A stretch of DNA of 36,178 nt from Nitrospira sp. (GCA_013140455.1 JABFSU010000029.1:1-36178); one strand, 5' to 3'. Counted from the first letter of the stretch, positions 16,196-25,482 are shown. Notes: a model not told the origin generated them from the sequence alone. Numbers and translations are program-made.

Positions 16196-17167
16196 CTATA
16201 GGGCCGTTGGACGGCGGGCACGCCGAAAGATCGCCCGCACCTGCTCCAAACCCGGAATCCGGTGCGCCAATGGATTGGGCACCTTGCCCTTGAAGAACAT
16301 CCTGACGCCCAGAGGAAGAATCCTGAGGAAGCGCGACACATCAAACCCGACGACCTTAAGCGGCATGATGGCTTCGTTCAGCCGCCCCTGCTGTTCGATG
16401 ATCGACACAAATCCGGCAATATGCCGCGCGCCACCCGTCGAAGCCAGGCCTCGATCGAGCGACGCCCGGCGCAACCGGATGATGGCCTCCATCGGCTTCA
16501 CATCTTTCGGGCAGACTTCCACGCAGTAATTGCAGCGCGTGCAATCCCACATCCCATGCTCGCCTTGGAGAGCCGACAGTCTGGCGCGGATCGCCGAATG
16601 GGACTCGCGCGGGTCGGAGAGAAAGCGATCGGCCTTCGCCAGGGCTGCAGGCCCGGCAAACCCCTTCGAGACTTCATGCACGGTACAAGCCGCGACGCAG
16701 GCGCCGCACATGATGCAGGCATCCACATTATGAAACTGCGAATCCTTCGGAAGAATCGTCAGCTGCGCCGTCGGCCCATACCGTTGCTGTGGCTCGCGCG
16801 ACGCGGCAAGCCACGGCTGCACATCCAGCACTTTACTCCAAAAAGGCCTCATATCCACGACCAGATCTTTGATGACCGGGAGATGGTGGAGCGGAGCGAT
16901 GCGCAGCCGGCCGTGCCGTTCCAGTTCCTTCCGGACCGACGTCCGGCAGGCCAGCTTCTCGCCGCCGTTGATATTCATGGCGCACGATCCGCAAATCGCC
17001 GACCGGCAGGAATAGCGCAACGCCAAACTGCCGTCGAGCTCATTCTTGATCCGGATCAGCAGATCGAGGACCGTCGAACCGCGCCGCACGTCGAGGCGCA
17101 CCTCTTCATCATGCGGCGTCGCATCCTGTTCGGGATTGAATCGCTGGAGGGTAATGGAGAGACGCAT
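16196..17167 (-). CDS. sdhB: Succinate dehydrogenase/fumarate reductase iron-sulfur subunit-like protein
   Basis: This 323-residue protein has a plant-type [2Fe-2S] ferredoxin domain with YSCRSAICGSCAMNINGG and a later Cys (near residues 53-74). A C-terminal di-cluster domain carries CIMCGACVAAC and CTRCNYCVEVCPKDVKP. That is SdhB/FrdB architecture. Two oddities are visible. The second cysteine set has an extra Cys compared with the usual C-x5-C-x3-CP of [3Fe-4S] enzymes, so a [4Fe-4S] third cluster is possible. A tail of about 80 residues also extends beyond the typical 240-250. No flavoprotein or membrane-anchor subunit lies nearby, so it works with a complex encoded elsewhere. Confidence 0.85.
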   Translation of the reverse strand: MRLSITLQRFNPEQDATPHDEEVRLDVRRGSTVLDLLIRIKNELDGSLALRYSCRSAICGSCAMNINGGEKLACRTSVRKELERHGRLRIAPLHHLPVIKDLVVDMRPFWSKVLDVQPWLAASREPQQRYGPTAQLTILPKDSQFHNVDACIMCGACVAACTVHEVSKGFAGPAALAKADRFLSDPRESHSAIRARLSALQGEHGMWDCTRCNYCVEVCPKDVKPMEAIIRLRRASLDRGLASTGGARHIAGFVSIIEQQGRLNEAIMPLKVVGFDVSRFLRILPLGVRMFFKGKVPNPLAHRIPGLEQVRAIFRRARRPTAL

Positions 17168-17175
17168 CAGAAACC

Positions 17176-17264
17176 CGTGACCAGTGATGGGTGACGCGTG
17201 ACGCGTTTCGAAGGGAGGCCCAGGCCTACCGACTCAGCTTACTCGTTACCCGTTACTGATCACG
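17176..17264. repeat. Imperfect inverted repeat between two genes
   Basis: Two 21-base arms (17176-17196 and 17244-17264) are inverted copies matching at 17 of 21 positions. Three of the four differences would be G-U pairs in RNA, so a long stem could form around a 47-base loop. Short GTGACGCGT motifs repeat within it. No T-run follows. It lies in the 109-bp gap between the M24 peptidase and the SdhB-like gene and may be an intergenic repeat element or an mRNA-processing or stability hairpin. Confidence 0.5.
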
Positions 17265-17276
17265 CGTGACCGTAGA

Positions 17277-18425
17277 TCAGCCGAGTTCGAACGTCTTCGG
17301 GAAATCGGTCAGGTTGCGGCAACCGTCGCTCGTGACCAGCACCATATCTTCGATCCGCACCGCGCCCAATCCGGGATAGTAGAGCCCCGGTTCGACCGTC
17401 ACGACGTGGCCTTCCTGCAAGAGCGAGCCGGTCCGGCTGATGCGGGGCGCTTCGTGAATGTCCAACCCGACGCCATGACCGGTTCCGTGGAAGTAGCCCT
17501 GCATCCGGCCATCGACCAATCCGGTCTTATAGCCGGCTTTCTCGAACCGGTCGCAGATCCCTTGATGGATCTTCATTCCGTCGGCGCCGTCTTTGACCTT
17601 CGTAATGGCTTCTTCCTGCGCATCTTTCACAGTCTGATAGAGCCGCTTGAGTTCAGGACTGGCGGTACCGCGAATCACCGTGCGGGACATATCGGCAAAG
17701 TACCGGCTGTTGGCCGATCGGGGGAACACATCGAAAATAATGCTGCGGTTCGCGGGCAACGGACCCGTGCCTTCGTGATGCGGATCGCAGGCCTGCTCGC
17801 CGCCGGCCACGATGGTATGCTGCGCCACGCAATCCCGCTCCATCAGCTTGACGTTGATGAGCTTCTTAATCCGTTCCGAGGTCAGTACCTCACCGTCCAG
17901 CCAGAGCTCCCCGCCGCGAATCGTGGCCAGCTTGAGCGTGGCATGGGCCGCCGCCACCGCTTCTTCCGTCGCGCGCTGCGCCGCTTCGATGCAGCGCACT
18001 TCTTCGGCGGTCTTCACGACACGCCGCTCATAAAAGGGATCGCGCTTCGGCTTCATGCTGTAGCCCAGCTCTTGAAGCCGCGTGGCATGGATAAAGGGGA
18101 AATTCGCCGGGACCAGCAGCTGCCGGATTTTGGCTTCACGGAGAATGACATGGACGATATCGACCGTGCTCGGTTCCTTCGTGCCGTTCGACTTCGCCTT
18201 CTTTTCCAGCTCGGAATAGGACAGGACGCGGTCCACCGACGCCTGCGACTTGGCCCGATCCATTTCGAGATCGCTCATGACCAGCAGCCGCTCGCCTTTG
18301 ACCTCCATATAAATGAAGGGGTCGGGCGCGACAAACTTCGTCGCGTAATAGAGATTGGAATCGAGTTCGCTGGCGGCGATAAAGAGCGTCGCGACGTCAG
18401 GATGTGCGGCCGTAGTTCGTTTCAT
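17277..18425 (-). CDS. M24 family Xaa-Pro aminopeptidase-like protein
   Basis: This 382-residue protein has a creatinase-like N-terminal domain (about 1-140) and a pita-bread M24 catalytic domain. Metal ligands are visible in order: Asp in IIFDVFPRS, Asp in RYFADMSRTV, His in GTGHGVGLDIHE, Glu in VTVEPGLYYPG and Glu in VRIEDMVLV. Such enzymes remove N-terminal residues before proline or act as related dipeptidases. There is no signal peptide, so it is cytoplasmic. It follows the AsmA-family gene by 88 bp on the same strand. The exact peptide specificity cannot be told from sequence. Confidence 0.9.
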   Translation of the reverse strand: MKRTTAAHPDVATLFIAASELDSNLYYATKFVAPDPFIYMEVKGERLLVMSDLEMDRAKSQASVDRVLSYSELEKKAKSNGTKEPSTVDIVHVILREAKIRQLLVPANFPFIHATRLQELGYSMKPKRDPFYERRVVKTAEEVRCIEAAQRATEEAVAAAHATLKLATIRGGELWLDGEVLTSERIKKLINVKLMERDCVAQHTIVAGGEQACDPHHEGTGPLPANRSIIFDVFPRSANSRYFADMSRTVIRGTASPELKRLYQTVKDAQEEAITKVKDGADGMKIHQGICDRFEKAGYKTGLVDGRMQGYFHGTGHGVGLDIHEAPRISRTGSLLQEGHVVTVEPGLYYPGLGAVRIEDMVLVTSDGCRNLTDFPKTFELG

Positions 18426-18513
18426 GGGTGGGTAAGACGAGAGATCTTGGACCGGCTTGAGATGATGGTTCGGCGCATGAATGGGCTGATGCTAACATGG
18501 GGTCTGATGACGG

Positions 18514-21500
18514 TCAAGGCGTCGCCGGCACAGATTCAGGCAGGAACTCAAGCTCCGGCGTCGCCGGCTTCTCCTCATTCGGCGTCATGAGATCCATCGG
18601 CAATGTCAGGGTGTTCTTCAAGACATCGACGGCCAGTTGCGCCAGACCCGACAATCCCGCCGTGAACGATTTCATCGGCAGATACGTCACCTCGGGATCT
18701 TCCACGGCGCCCTTGATCGAAAAAATCGCCGTGGCCATTCCTTTGCGGTCACCCGCGAAGATACGGCCGAACAAGGGAATCGTCTTGAGAAACGTGGCAT
18801 AGGACCCGAAGGGACTGACCGCCACCACCAGATCCAGCTGATCGGTGGGCAAATCGTAGTTGCCCGCCGCGGTGATCTTGAGGATCGGACTGTCGACGAC
18901 CAGATTCTCGGTCTGGAACGATCCGTTTTGAATCGCCACCGTGGCGGAGATGCGGTTATAGGGCAACCCCTCTTTTTCCAGATCCACTTTTCCCTGCAGC
19001 ACGGCGGGAAGATTCAGGATACTCAGAATTTTCCAAATCGCGCGCTCTTTCGCTTTCAAGATTCGCCCATTCTCCAACAGCACCTCGGTTTTCCCGTTCA
19101 GCGAGGGATAGACCCCATGAGGGTTGCGCCCATGCCCGCGGATGGTTCCGTTCAGCCGCACCTGGCCCGAGACGCCCTGGATGTCCGCATGCGTCAGCCG
19201 CAGGAGATCCTCCACCGCGACTCCGGTGGCCCGCAGGGAGACCTCTGTTTCGGCCGGCGCTTTGGCAGGGAGCTGCACGACCACCCGGCCGGCCACCTGG
19301 CCGTTGGTCGAGTCTCCGCCGATCCGATCGATATCCAGCACGCCGTCCTGAATCGTGATCCGCGCCGTCAGCCCGCCGAACTTGAGATGCCGGTAGTGCG
19401 CCCGCGCCGCCGCCGCCGTCATCGTCACCTGGCTGGAAGAGGCTAAGGTTTCCAACAGCTCCCGCATCGGCGAACGCTCGCCTTTGGGAATCACCAGGTC
19501 AAGGTCCAGCTGATTCGACTCGATCTTGCCGGTGATCACGGGTTTGGAAGGCCAGTTCCGCACCGTCGCTTCCAACGCCAGATCGCTGTCCTGCACCTTG
19601 AAGGACAGCCGCTTCACCTCCGCTCCGTTCCGCACCAATTTCACCCGGGCATACAGATCGTCGATATGCCCGGCGCCCTTGACCAGCACCAGGCCGTTCG
19701 TCAGCGCCATCCACCCCGTGGTCTTCCAGGTTTTCCAATCCGTGTCTTTCCCCTTCACATCGAGCGACACCTCAACATTGCCGGCTTCGAACCCGCCCTT
19801 CGCAATCCATTCAGGCAGACCGGACAGGGACAGTTCGCCCGTCGCCAGCGTCGCATCGATGGAGAACTTCTCTCCGAGTTGAATCGCACCCTTCACCGGG
19901 ATCCGCACGGAGGGCAACAGCAACTCAACCCGTGTAATCGTCGCGGTATTCGCCCGCGTCAGATGGCCTTCAAATTCCAGGACCGCCGGCGCGCCGACCG
20001 GCTTCTCGATCGCGTTCGGCACCACTACTTTGGCCTCCGTCAACACCAGATTGCCGCGCACCTGCGGCGCCGTCGTGGCGCCGCTCAGCTGTACGGCCCC
20101 GCTGAGCAGCCCTTCAAACATTCCGACGGGGACCGCCTTGGAGGGAACAAATCTGACGATATGTCCGGCATCCCCGTTCGCTCGAATGATGAACTCTTGA
20201 AACACGCTCTCCGACCCGCCTGAGATGCCGCCCTGGGCCTGAATGATCGTATCGCCCAGGTGGCCGGCGACCTGCTCCAAGCGCGTCCCGCCATCGGCCA
20301 GCACAAACTTTCCCTGCAGCGCGGTCAGACGTTCCGGCAGAGACGGATGTGTGAGACTGATATACCGGGCCGTGATCTCTCCGCCGGCAAAGGTCACTCC
20401 GCCGGGTTCGTTCAGCGGCCCGACCAGGCGAAACGTCGGCAACGCCGTCCCTTCGACATCACGAAGGCCGGCAAGCAGATGTGCAAACCGCTCGGCCTTG
20501 ACCGTCTTGGCAAGCAGCTGCACCAAATCGGCGGCCGCCATGCTGCCGGTGATTTCCAATTCCAGCCACGGTCCGGCTTCAAGAAAAGACACCGTCGCCT
20601 TGCCTTCAGTGATCTGAATCGCGCCATACCTGCCGGTGAAATTTGCGGCCCGCACACGGCCGGCCTCCACGACGACGATCCCGGCCAGGTCTTTCGTGAG
20701 CACGTGATCCTCTCCCAGCAAGGCTTGTCCCTCTTGGATACGGAATTCTCCCGTCACCGACAATTGCGGTCCCGAAGTCGCCGATCCGGTGAGGGTGGCA
20801 TTCACCACCTGCACGTTTCCGTCGATCTGCCGCTCCGCCAGCACCGCCGGAAGTTGAGGATGAATCCATTGAGCCGGAATGGTATTGAGCAATTCCTTCA
20901 GCGTGACCAGCGACGAATTGAACGTGACGGCAAAGGTCGGCTGCGCCGTGAGTAATCCCGCGAGATTGGCCTTGCCGGTCAACGTGAGCTGATTCAGGCG
21001 CGCCGTCATGCTCGACAACACCGCATCGTATCCGGCAAGCCCCGGCATGATCCGCACCTGCCCTTGCACATTCATCATCCCGTCCAATTGTGCAGGGACC
21101 GGCCTCGGGCCGAAGAAATCCGCCACGTCTCGCAGCACAACATTCGCGGCATCCACCTGCCCCTCGAACTGAAACACCGATGTGGGTGCCGACACAGGCG
21201 GCGGTTCTGCCGATGCCGGCGCCGCAGGCTCTTCAGCGGTCAACGCCGCAGACCGCTCGACGCGCTTGATTTGCCCCACAAGCGACACGGCTGACAGACC
21301 ATCCCGGCCGGTTTGCGCCACCGACAGATGCACGTCGGCCATCGCGCGCTCCGGGCGAATCATCATCCCGCCTTCGACCCGTTCCAGCTTGAGCGTTCTG
21401 GCCCCGCCGGGCCGTCCCTCATCGATGACCGTAATACTCCCGTTCACCACCGTGGCCTGACGGATCATGAAGACGCGCGTCATCATGTCCAGCGTGCGCT

Positions 21501-21906
21501 GATCCGTCGCCGCCTGATTGGTGTTATCCAGAATATTCCAGTGGCCGGCTTCATTCCGGTGAATCGTGAGCACCGGCTCTTCAACCAGGAGCCGCTTCCC
21601 CACCACCTGTTTGCGCAGGAGCGGAAGCAGACGAAGCACGAGATCGATCCGTTTCGCGGAGAGCACGACTTCCTCGGAATTGGGATTGTGAATGGCGACC
21701 TGGGTGAGTTCAACGCGGATGCGCGGGAAGATGACAAACTTGGCGCGATGCACTTCAATTTTTCGCCCGAGGCTCTCCTCAAGCTGCTGCAAGACGAACT
21801 CTTTCAGGTAATCTTCGCCGATGAGCGTATTGGAAAAGAGCAGGAAGGTACCGACACCCACCGCGAGTGCCAGCACAATGACCAGAAACAGCCGAAGACG
21901 CGACAC
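18514..21906 (-). CDS. AsmA family large envelope protein
   Basis: This protein of about 1130 residues has a single N-terminal membrane helix (LRLFLVIVLALAVGVGTFLLF) and then LIGEDYLKEFVLQQLEESLGRKIEV, the AsmA N-terminal signature. Long beta-rich repeats follow, and a C-terminal AsmA_2-like domain (LRLTHADIQGVSGQVRLNGTI, ILSILNLPAVLQGKVDLEKEG and YDLPTDQLDLVVAVSPFGSY). Large AsmA-like proteins are bridge-like lipid-transport or outer-membrane assembly factors. The GTG at 21906 is preferred because GAGGGAGGGAG precedes it; an ATG at 21933 extends it by nine residues. A poly-Ala/Pro linker lies near residues 225-245. Confidence 0.88.
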   Translation of the reverse strand: MSRLRLFLVIVLALAVGVGTFLLFSNTLIGEDYLKEFVLQQLEESLGRKIEVHRAKFVIFPRIRVELTQVAIHNPNSEEVVLSAKRIDLVLRLLPLLRKQVVGKRLLVEEPVLTIHRNEAGHWNILDNTNQAATDQRTLDMMTRVFMIRQATVVNGSITVIDEGRPGGARTLKLERVEGGMMIRPERAMADVHLSVAQTGRDGLSAVSLVGQIKRVERSAALTAEEPAAPASAEPPPVSAPTSVFQFEGQVDAANVVLRDVADFFGPRPVPAQLDGMMNVQGQVRIMPGLAGYDAVLSSMTARLNQLTLTGKANLAGLLTAQPTFAVTFNSSLVTLKELLNTIPAQWIHPQLPAVLAERQIDGNVQVVNATLTGSATSGPQLSVTGEFRIQEGQALLGEDHVLTKDLAGIVVVEAGRVRAANFTGRYGAIQITEGKATVSFLEAGPWLELEITGSMAAADLVQLLAKTVKAERFAHLLAGLRDVEGTALPTFRLVGPLNEPGGVTFAGGEITARYISLTHPSLPERLTALQGKFVLADGGTRLEQVAGHLGDTIIQAQGGISGGSESVFQEFIIRANGDAGHIVRFVPSKAVPVGMFEGLLSGAVQLSGATTAPQVRGNLVLTEAKVVVPNAIEKPVGAPAVLEFEGHLTRANTATITRVELLLPSVRIPVKGAIQLGEKFSIDATLATGELSLSGLPEWIAKGGFEAGNVEVSLDVKGKDTDWKTWKTTGWMALTNGLVLVKGAGHIDDLYARVKLVRNGAEVKRLSFKVQDSDLALEATVRNWPSKPVITGKIESNQLDLDLVIPKGERSPMRELLETLASSSQVTMTAAAARAHYRHLKFGGLTARITIQDGVLDIDRIGGDSTNGQVAGRVVVQLPAKAPAETEVSLRATGVAVEDLLRLTHADIQGVSGQVRLNGTIRGHGRNPHGVYPSLNGKTEVLLENGRILKAKERAIWKILSILNLPAVLQGKVDLEKEGLPYNRISATVAIQNGSFQTENLVVDSPILKITAAGNYDLPTDQLDLVVAVSPFGSYATFLKTIPLFGRIFAGDRKGMATAIFSIKGAVEDPEVTYLPMKSFTAGLSGLAQLAVDVLKNTLTLPMDLMTPNEEKPATPELEFLPESVPATP

Positions 21907-21933
21907 TCTCCCTCCCTCGCACCATACGTACAA

Positions 21934-22452
21934 TTGCCATTCGGATCTTACCGGAAGCCTCTAGTTAAATCCACCAACCCTGCGGGAGACAAGGGAATTT
22001 CTTACTAAGAGCCCCTCAGCTGCACGGTACGAGTCCGACCGGGCGACAGAAGTATGACGCGCAACGACATCATCCTTCACCAGTCTCACCAGGACTTGAA
22101 ACCGCCCGGTTGTTTCGAGTCCCTCACCTCCCAAGCCGGGATGATTTCCCAACCGGCAGCGGGTGATGGGCCCGCGTCGGTGACGATGGATCCCTCGGGC
22201 CGCTTTGCCTATACGGGCGTCACTTGCCTATGCTACCCTCCCTGCAAATCCATCGGTGTTTCGGCTGTCTCACTCGCGCGGAGGCAGTGTGTGAGAATCA
22301 GACCAGCAAGTGACCCGCCATCCTTTCTTTTCGATCCACCTGTATTCCTGTTGAACCTTTTCCCGGTTCACCCCGACAGATTTCACAGAGACGGCCGATT
22401 CCAGAGCCGCGTGGGTCATCGCGCGTGAGTCATCGATAGAGAAGGAGGAATC
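21934..22452. other. 519-bp intergenic region with a possible beta-propeller gene relic
   Basis: The gap separates the divergent AsmA and di-haem protein genes and should hold both promoters, though no convincing -35/-10 pair was found. On the plus strand at about 22160-22224 the frame reads AAGDGPASVTMDPSGRFAYTG, very like one blade of YncE/lactonase-type beta-propeller proteins. No further blades are seen on either side. The 124-codon frame around it is otherwise low-quality and is not called as a gene. Confidence 0.4.
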
Positions 22453-23793
22453 ATGAAATCATCGCTGGCCGTTGTAATTGTCTCGGGTGCTCTGATTGCA
22501 TTGATTGCCGGAGCATCATCAGCCTTTGCTCAGGCCAATCTCGCGCCTCCGACCATCGTCCGTCCGGTGTGGAACGGTCCTCCTCAGTTTCATTCCGCAT
22601 GGGTCGGCGATTTCACTCAAGTCGTTATTAGACCAGTCGCCAATGTTTCCAGATTCCAACTGATCCTATTTCGTGATGGGGCGGGAATTGCCTACTCCAC
22701 AAGAATTTTCAGTCAATCCGAAGGAGCGACCGAGGGCACCGGGACAAACAGGACGATACGGTTTACCGTTCAGATTCCATCGAGCGAGCAGGGATTCATC
22801 AACAGGCTCGTGGTGAAGTCCTGCAACAACAACAATCAATGCGGAAATGCTGCGAGTAGCGAGCGATTTATTGTCCTGCCCACGGCCCCGGCACTCTTTG
22901 GGCCCGCCCATCCCACCACTGTGGCAGCCAACCGTGTCGTCACGTTTTCCTGGCAACACAACACTCTGAACCTGCAACTGGGGGGAGGCCAGACCTCCTT
23001 CCCCGGCGACTACCAGCTGACGCTCATCACGAGGGAGCCGGAAGACATTGGGTACCCATGGGTTAACCCGGATGCGATCCAATATCCAAGCATCAGTGCT
23101 CGCCTGGGCACCGGTTCCACCTGCCCCGTTGTTCCCGGTCAGTCAAACCTGAATCGCCGATGCCACACCATGACGCTTCCTCCTGGAGTCACAGCCTATA
23201 AGTGGACGATTGCAAATTGCGCCATCTTTCCTGAAAAGGGCCGCCGCTGCGGTCCGAGCGCGTTTAGATCCCTGGCCGCTCCGCAGCCTTTTGCAGTCTC
23301 TTTCAGTGCGAATCTGGCCCCGACCCTTCGGCATGCGCGCTGCGTGAACTGTCATGCCGTGCGAATGGATAATTACCAACAGGATTCTCCGAGCAACCCG
23401 GCCGGAGGCTTGCCGAGTAACCACCCCCATCCCGAGAATAACCCTAACTTTACCTGGACTGCGGCGCGGGAGAGCAGCGGGCAATGCGCGATCTGTCACA
23501 CGGATAATCTCTTGTCCTCCGAGGGCAATATCAATCCAGGGTGGCACACGCCCGCCAGCACCAGGGATTTCCGCAACAAAACCAATGCCGATCTTTGTCA
23601 ACTGGCTCGGACATTCGCCCCTCCGGCTACTTCTGCACAGGAGCACTTGTCGGAGGACAAATTAATTCTGTGGGCCGTCGGTGACGGGCGAGTGCCGGAC
23701 GGAACGAGGAGGCTCACAGCGCCTCCTCACAGTATTCAAGGCTGGAAGCTCATCGTGGCTGTGTGGGAAAACGCTGGCAGGCCTTGCAACTAA
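22453..23793 (+). CDS. Exported di-haem (CxxCH) protein
   Basis: This 446-residue protein has a strong AGAAGGAGGA ribosome-binding site and a signal peptide (residues 1-26, ending SSAFAQA). The middle (about 30-280) is beta-rich, with fibronectin-like strands such as VVTFSWQHNTL and YKWTIANCAI. Two c-type haem motifs are visible: CVNCH at 297-301 and CAICH at 345-349. The spacing between them and the flanking HPHPENNPNF resemble small multihaem modules. It is probably periplasmic or surface-located and redox-active, but the partner is unknown. It is a single-gene unit followed by a strong hairpin. Confidence 0.75.
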   Translation: MKSSLAVVIVSGALIALIAGASSAFAQANLAPPTIVRPVWNGPPQFHSAWVGDFTQVVIRPVANVSRFQLILFRDGAGIAYSTRIFSQSEGATEGTGTNRTIRFTVQIPSSEQGFINRLVVKSCNNNNQCGNAASSERFIVLPTAPALFGPAHPTTVAANRVVTFSWQHNTLNLQLGGGQTSFPGDYQLTLITREPEDIGYPWVNPDAIQYPSISARLGTGSTCPVVPGQSNLNRRCHTMTLPPGVTAYKWTIANCAIFPEKGRRCGPSAFRSLAAPQPFAVSFSANLAPTLRHARCVNCHAVRMDNYQQDSPSNPAGGLPSNHPHPENNPNFTWTAARESSGQCAICHTDNLLSSEGNINPGWHTPASTRDFRNKTNADLCQLARTFAPPATSAQEHLSEDKLILWAVGDGRVPDGTRRLTAPPHSIQGWKLIVAVWENAGRPCN

Positions 23794-23804
23794 ACGGTCC
23801 GAAA

Positions 23805-23832
23805 GGGCCCGCTAGATTGCTCTAGCGGGCCC
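23805..23832 (+). terminator. Strong hairpin after di-haem gene (terminator candidate)
   Basis: A perfect 12-bp inverted repeat, GGGCCCGCTAGA and TCTAGCGGGCCC with a TTGC loop, begins 11 bases after the stop codon. The stem is GC-rich, but no T-tract follows (CCGTCCCAT), so it is not a textbook intrinsic terminator. It may still stop polymerase or protect the 3' end. Confidence 0.6.
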
Positions 23833-24029
23833 CGTCCCATACAAGCCATCAGTGGGGCCATTCATGCCGCGCAGGGCAAAGAAAAGGCACCGGGAGTCTT
23901 TTTCAGCCGCGAAAGACTCAGGCCATGTGCCAACAAGCTGCTAACTTTCGTACCATTCAAGTCCCCTCCTTTTGTCGCATAGTGAGAATCATGCAACTGC
24001 ACTAGAGTCACCCTCGACAAGCCGTTATA

Positions 24030-25367
24030 ATGCCGACCTCCACTGGATCGACAGGACCGTTGCACCCACACGCTTCTTCTGATCACAACTCCCCGCCTCT
24101 CACGCGCATCCGCTGGGTGATTCTCGGGCTGCTCTTTGCCATCAGCGTCGTCACCTACATCGATCGCGTCAATATCTCCGTGACGGCCCGGCACATGATG
24201 CCGGCGCTGGGCCTCACCGATCAGCAGATGGGGTTTGTCTTTTCGGCCTTCGTCATCGGCTATGCCCTGTTCCAGATTCCCGGCGGCTGGCTCGGCGACC
24301 GCTGGGGCGCGCGGATCATTCTGACTCTGGCGCTGCTCTGGTGGTCCGTCTTCACGGCCTGGACGGCCATGGCTCCGGCCTCTCCGCTGGCCGGATGGCT
24401 GGGCATCATGGGAGCGCTCGCGCTTGCGCGCTTTCTATTGGGCGTCGGCGAAGCGGTGGCCCTGCCGAATTTCAATCGGGTTGTGACCGACTGGCTTCCC
24501 GCGGGAGAACGCGGCCTTGGCATCGGCATCGCGATCGGGGGCATCGGCGTCGGCGCCGCGATCACCCCGCCCATCACCGCCTGGATCATGGTGAACTTCG
24601 GCTGGCAGACGGCCTTCTATCTGTCGGCCGTGCTCGGCTTAGGCCTCGCCGTCATCTGGTGGTTCATCGCGCGCAATCATCCGCGCGACCATCCCTGGGT
24701 ATCCAATCGCGGAACCGGCGCCATAGCCACAACCGGCCAGGCTCCATCCCCTTCCATTCCCTGGGCGGCTTTGCGGCAAACCCCGACGGTCTGGTGGCTC
24801 GTCCTGAGTTACAGCTGCCTCGGCTATGTGGCCTATGTCTACATGTCGTGGTTCTATCTCTATCTCGTCAATGTGCGCGGCTTCGATATCCTGCGCGGCG
24901 GATTCTTCGCGTCTGCCCCTTTTCTCGCGATCCTGATTTTTTGTCCGATCGGAGGCTGGGTCACGGATCGATTGGCCGTCCGCCACGGACTTACGGCCGG
25001 TCGTCGGCAGGCAGGGATGGCAGGGATGCTCTTCGCAGGCGCGGCCATCGGCCTCGGGGCATGGATCGATTCGCCCTATCCCGCCATCGCCAGCCTATCG
25101 CTAGGCGCAGGCTGGCTCTACTTCAGCGTCGGCGCCTATTGGTCCTCCACCAGCGACTTATCCAAAGCGCACGCCGGCAGTCTGTCGGGCTTGATGAACA
25201 TGGGCGCCAATATCGGAGGGGCTATTTCACCCACCGTCACACCCTGGATTGCCGAACAATGGGGCTGGCCTCTCTCACTCGGCGCCGCCGCGTTGGTCGC
25301 GGTTCTCGGTGGACTGCTCTGGCTCTGGATCGATCCTGAAAAAGGACTCGCGGGAAAACCGCACTGA
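24030..25367 (+). CDS. MFS transporter, anion:cation symporter type
   Basis: This 445-residue protein has about 12 membrane segments after a 30-residue polar N-terminus. Its signatures fit the ACS family of the major facilitator superfamily: VVTYIDRVNISVTARHMMPALGLTDQQMGFVFSAF, then IPGGWLGDRWGARIIL (the loop 2-3 MFS motif) and FNRVVTDWLPAGERG. ACS members import organic anions such as glucarate, hexuronates or phthalate-like acids, usually with protons. The substrate cannot be read here. It stands alone, and a homologous 3' tail lies 32 bp downstream. Confidence 0.87.
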   Translation: MPTSTGSTGPLHPHASSDHNSPPLTRIRWVILGLLFAISVVTYIDRVNISVTARHMMPALGLTDQQMGFVFSAFVIGYALFQIPGGWLGDRWGARIILTLALLWWSVFTAWTAMAPASPLAGWLGIMGALALARFLLGVGEAVALPNFNRVVTDWLPAGERGLGIGIAIGGIGVGAAITPPITAWIMVNFGWQTAFYLSAVLGLGLAVIWWFIARNHPRDHPWVSNRGTGAIATTGQAPSPSIPWAALRQTPTVWWLVLSYSCLGYVAYVYMSWFYLYLVNVRGFDILRGGFFASAPFLAILIFCPIGGWVTDRLAVRHGLTAGRRQAGMAGMLFAGAAIGLGAWIDSPYPAIASLSLGAGWLYFSVGAYWSSTSDLSKAHAGSLSGLMNMGANIGGAISPTVTPWIAEQWGWPLSLGAAALVAVLGGLLWLWIDPEKGLAGKPH

Positions 25368-25398
25368 GCACTACGCCGGGGCTAGCTCCAATCACACC

Positions 25399-25482
25399 GC
25401 CGCCGCACTGATTGCGATCATCGGTGGACTGCTCTGGCTCTGGATCGATCCCGGGAAAGGGCTCCTGCAAGAAAAGTCCTGA
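25399..25482 (+). pseudogene. Duplicated 3' tail of an MFS transporter gene
   Basis: These 84 bases align without gaps to the final 84 bases of the MFS gene (25284-25367). They read AAALIAIIGGLLWLWIDPGK and then GLLQEKS and stop, against AAALVAVLGGLLWLWIDPEK and GLAGKPH. No transporter sequence precedes it. It is best explained as the surviving 3' end of a tandem paralogue removed by recombination, because the copies have diverged in both silent and coding positions. Confidence 0.65.
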
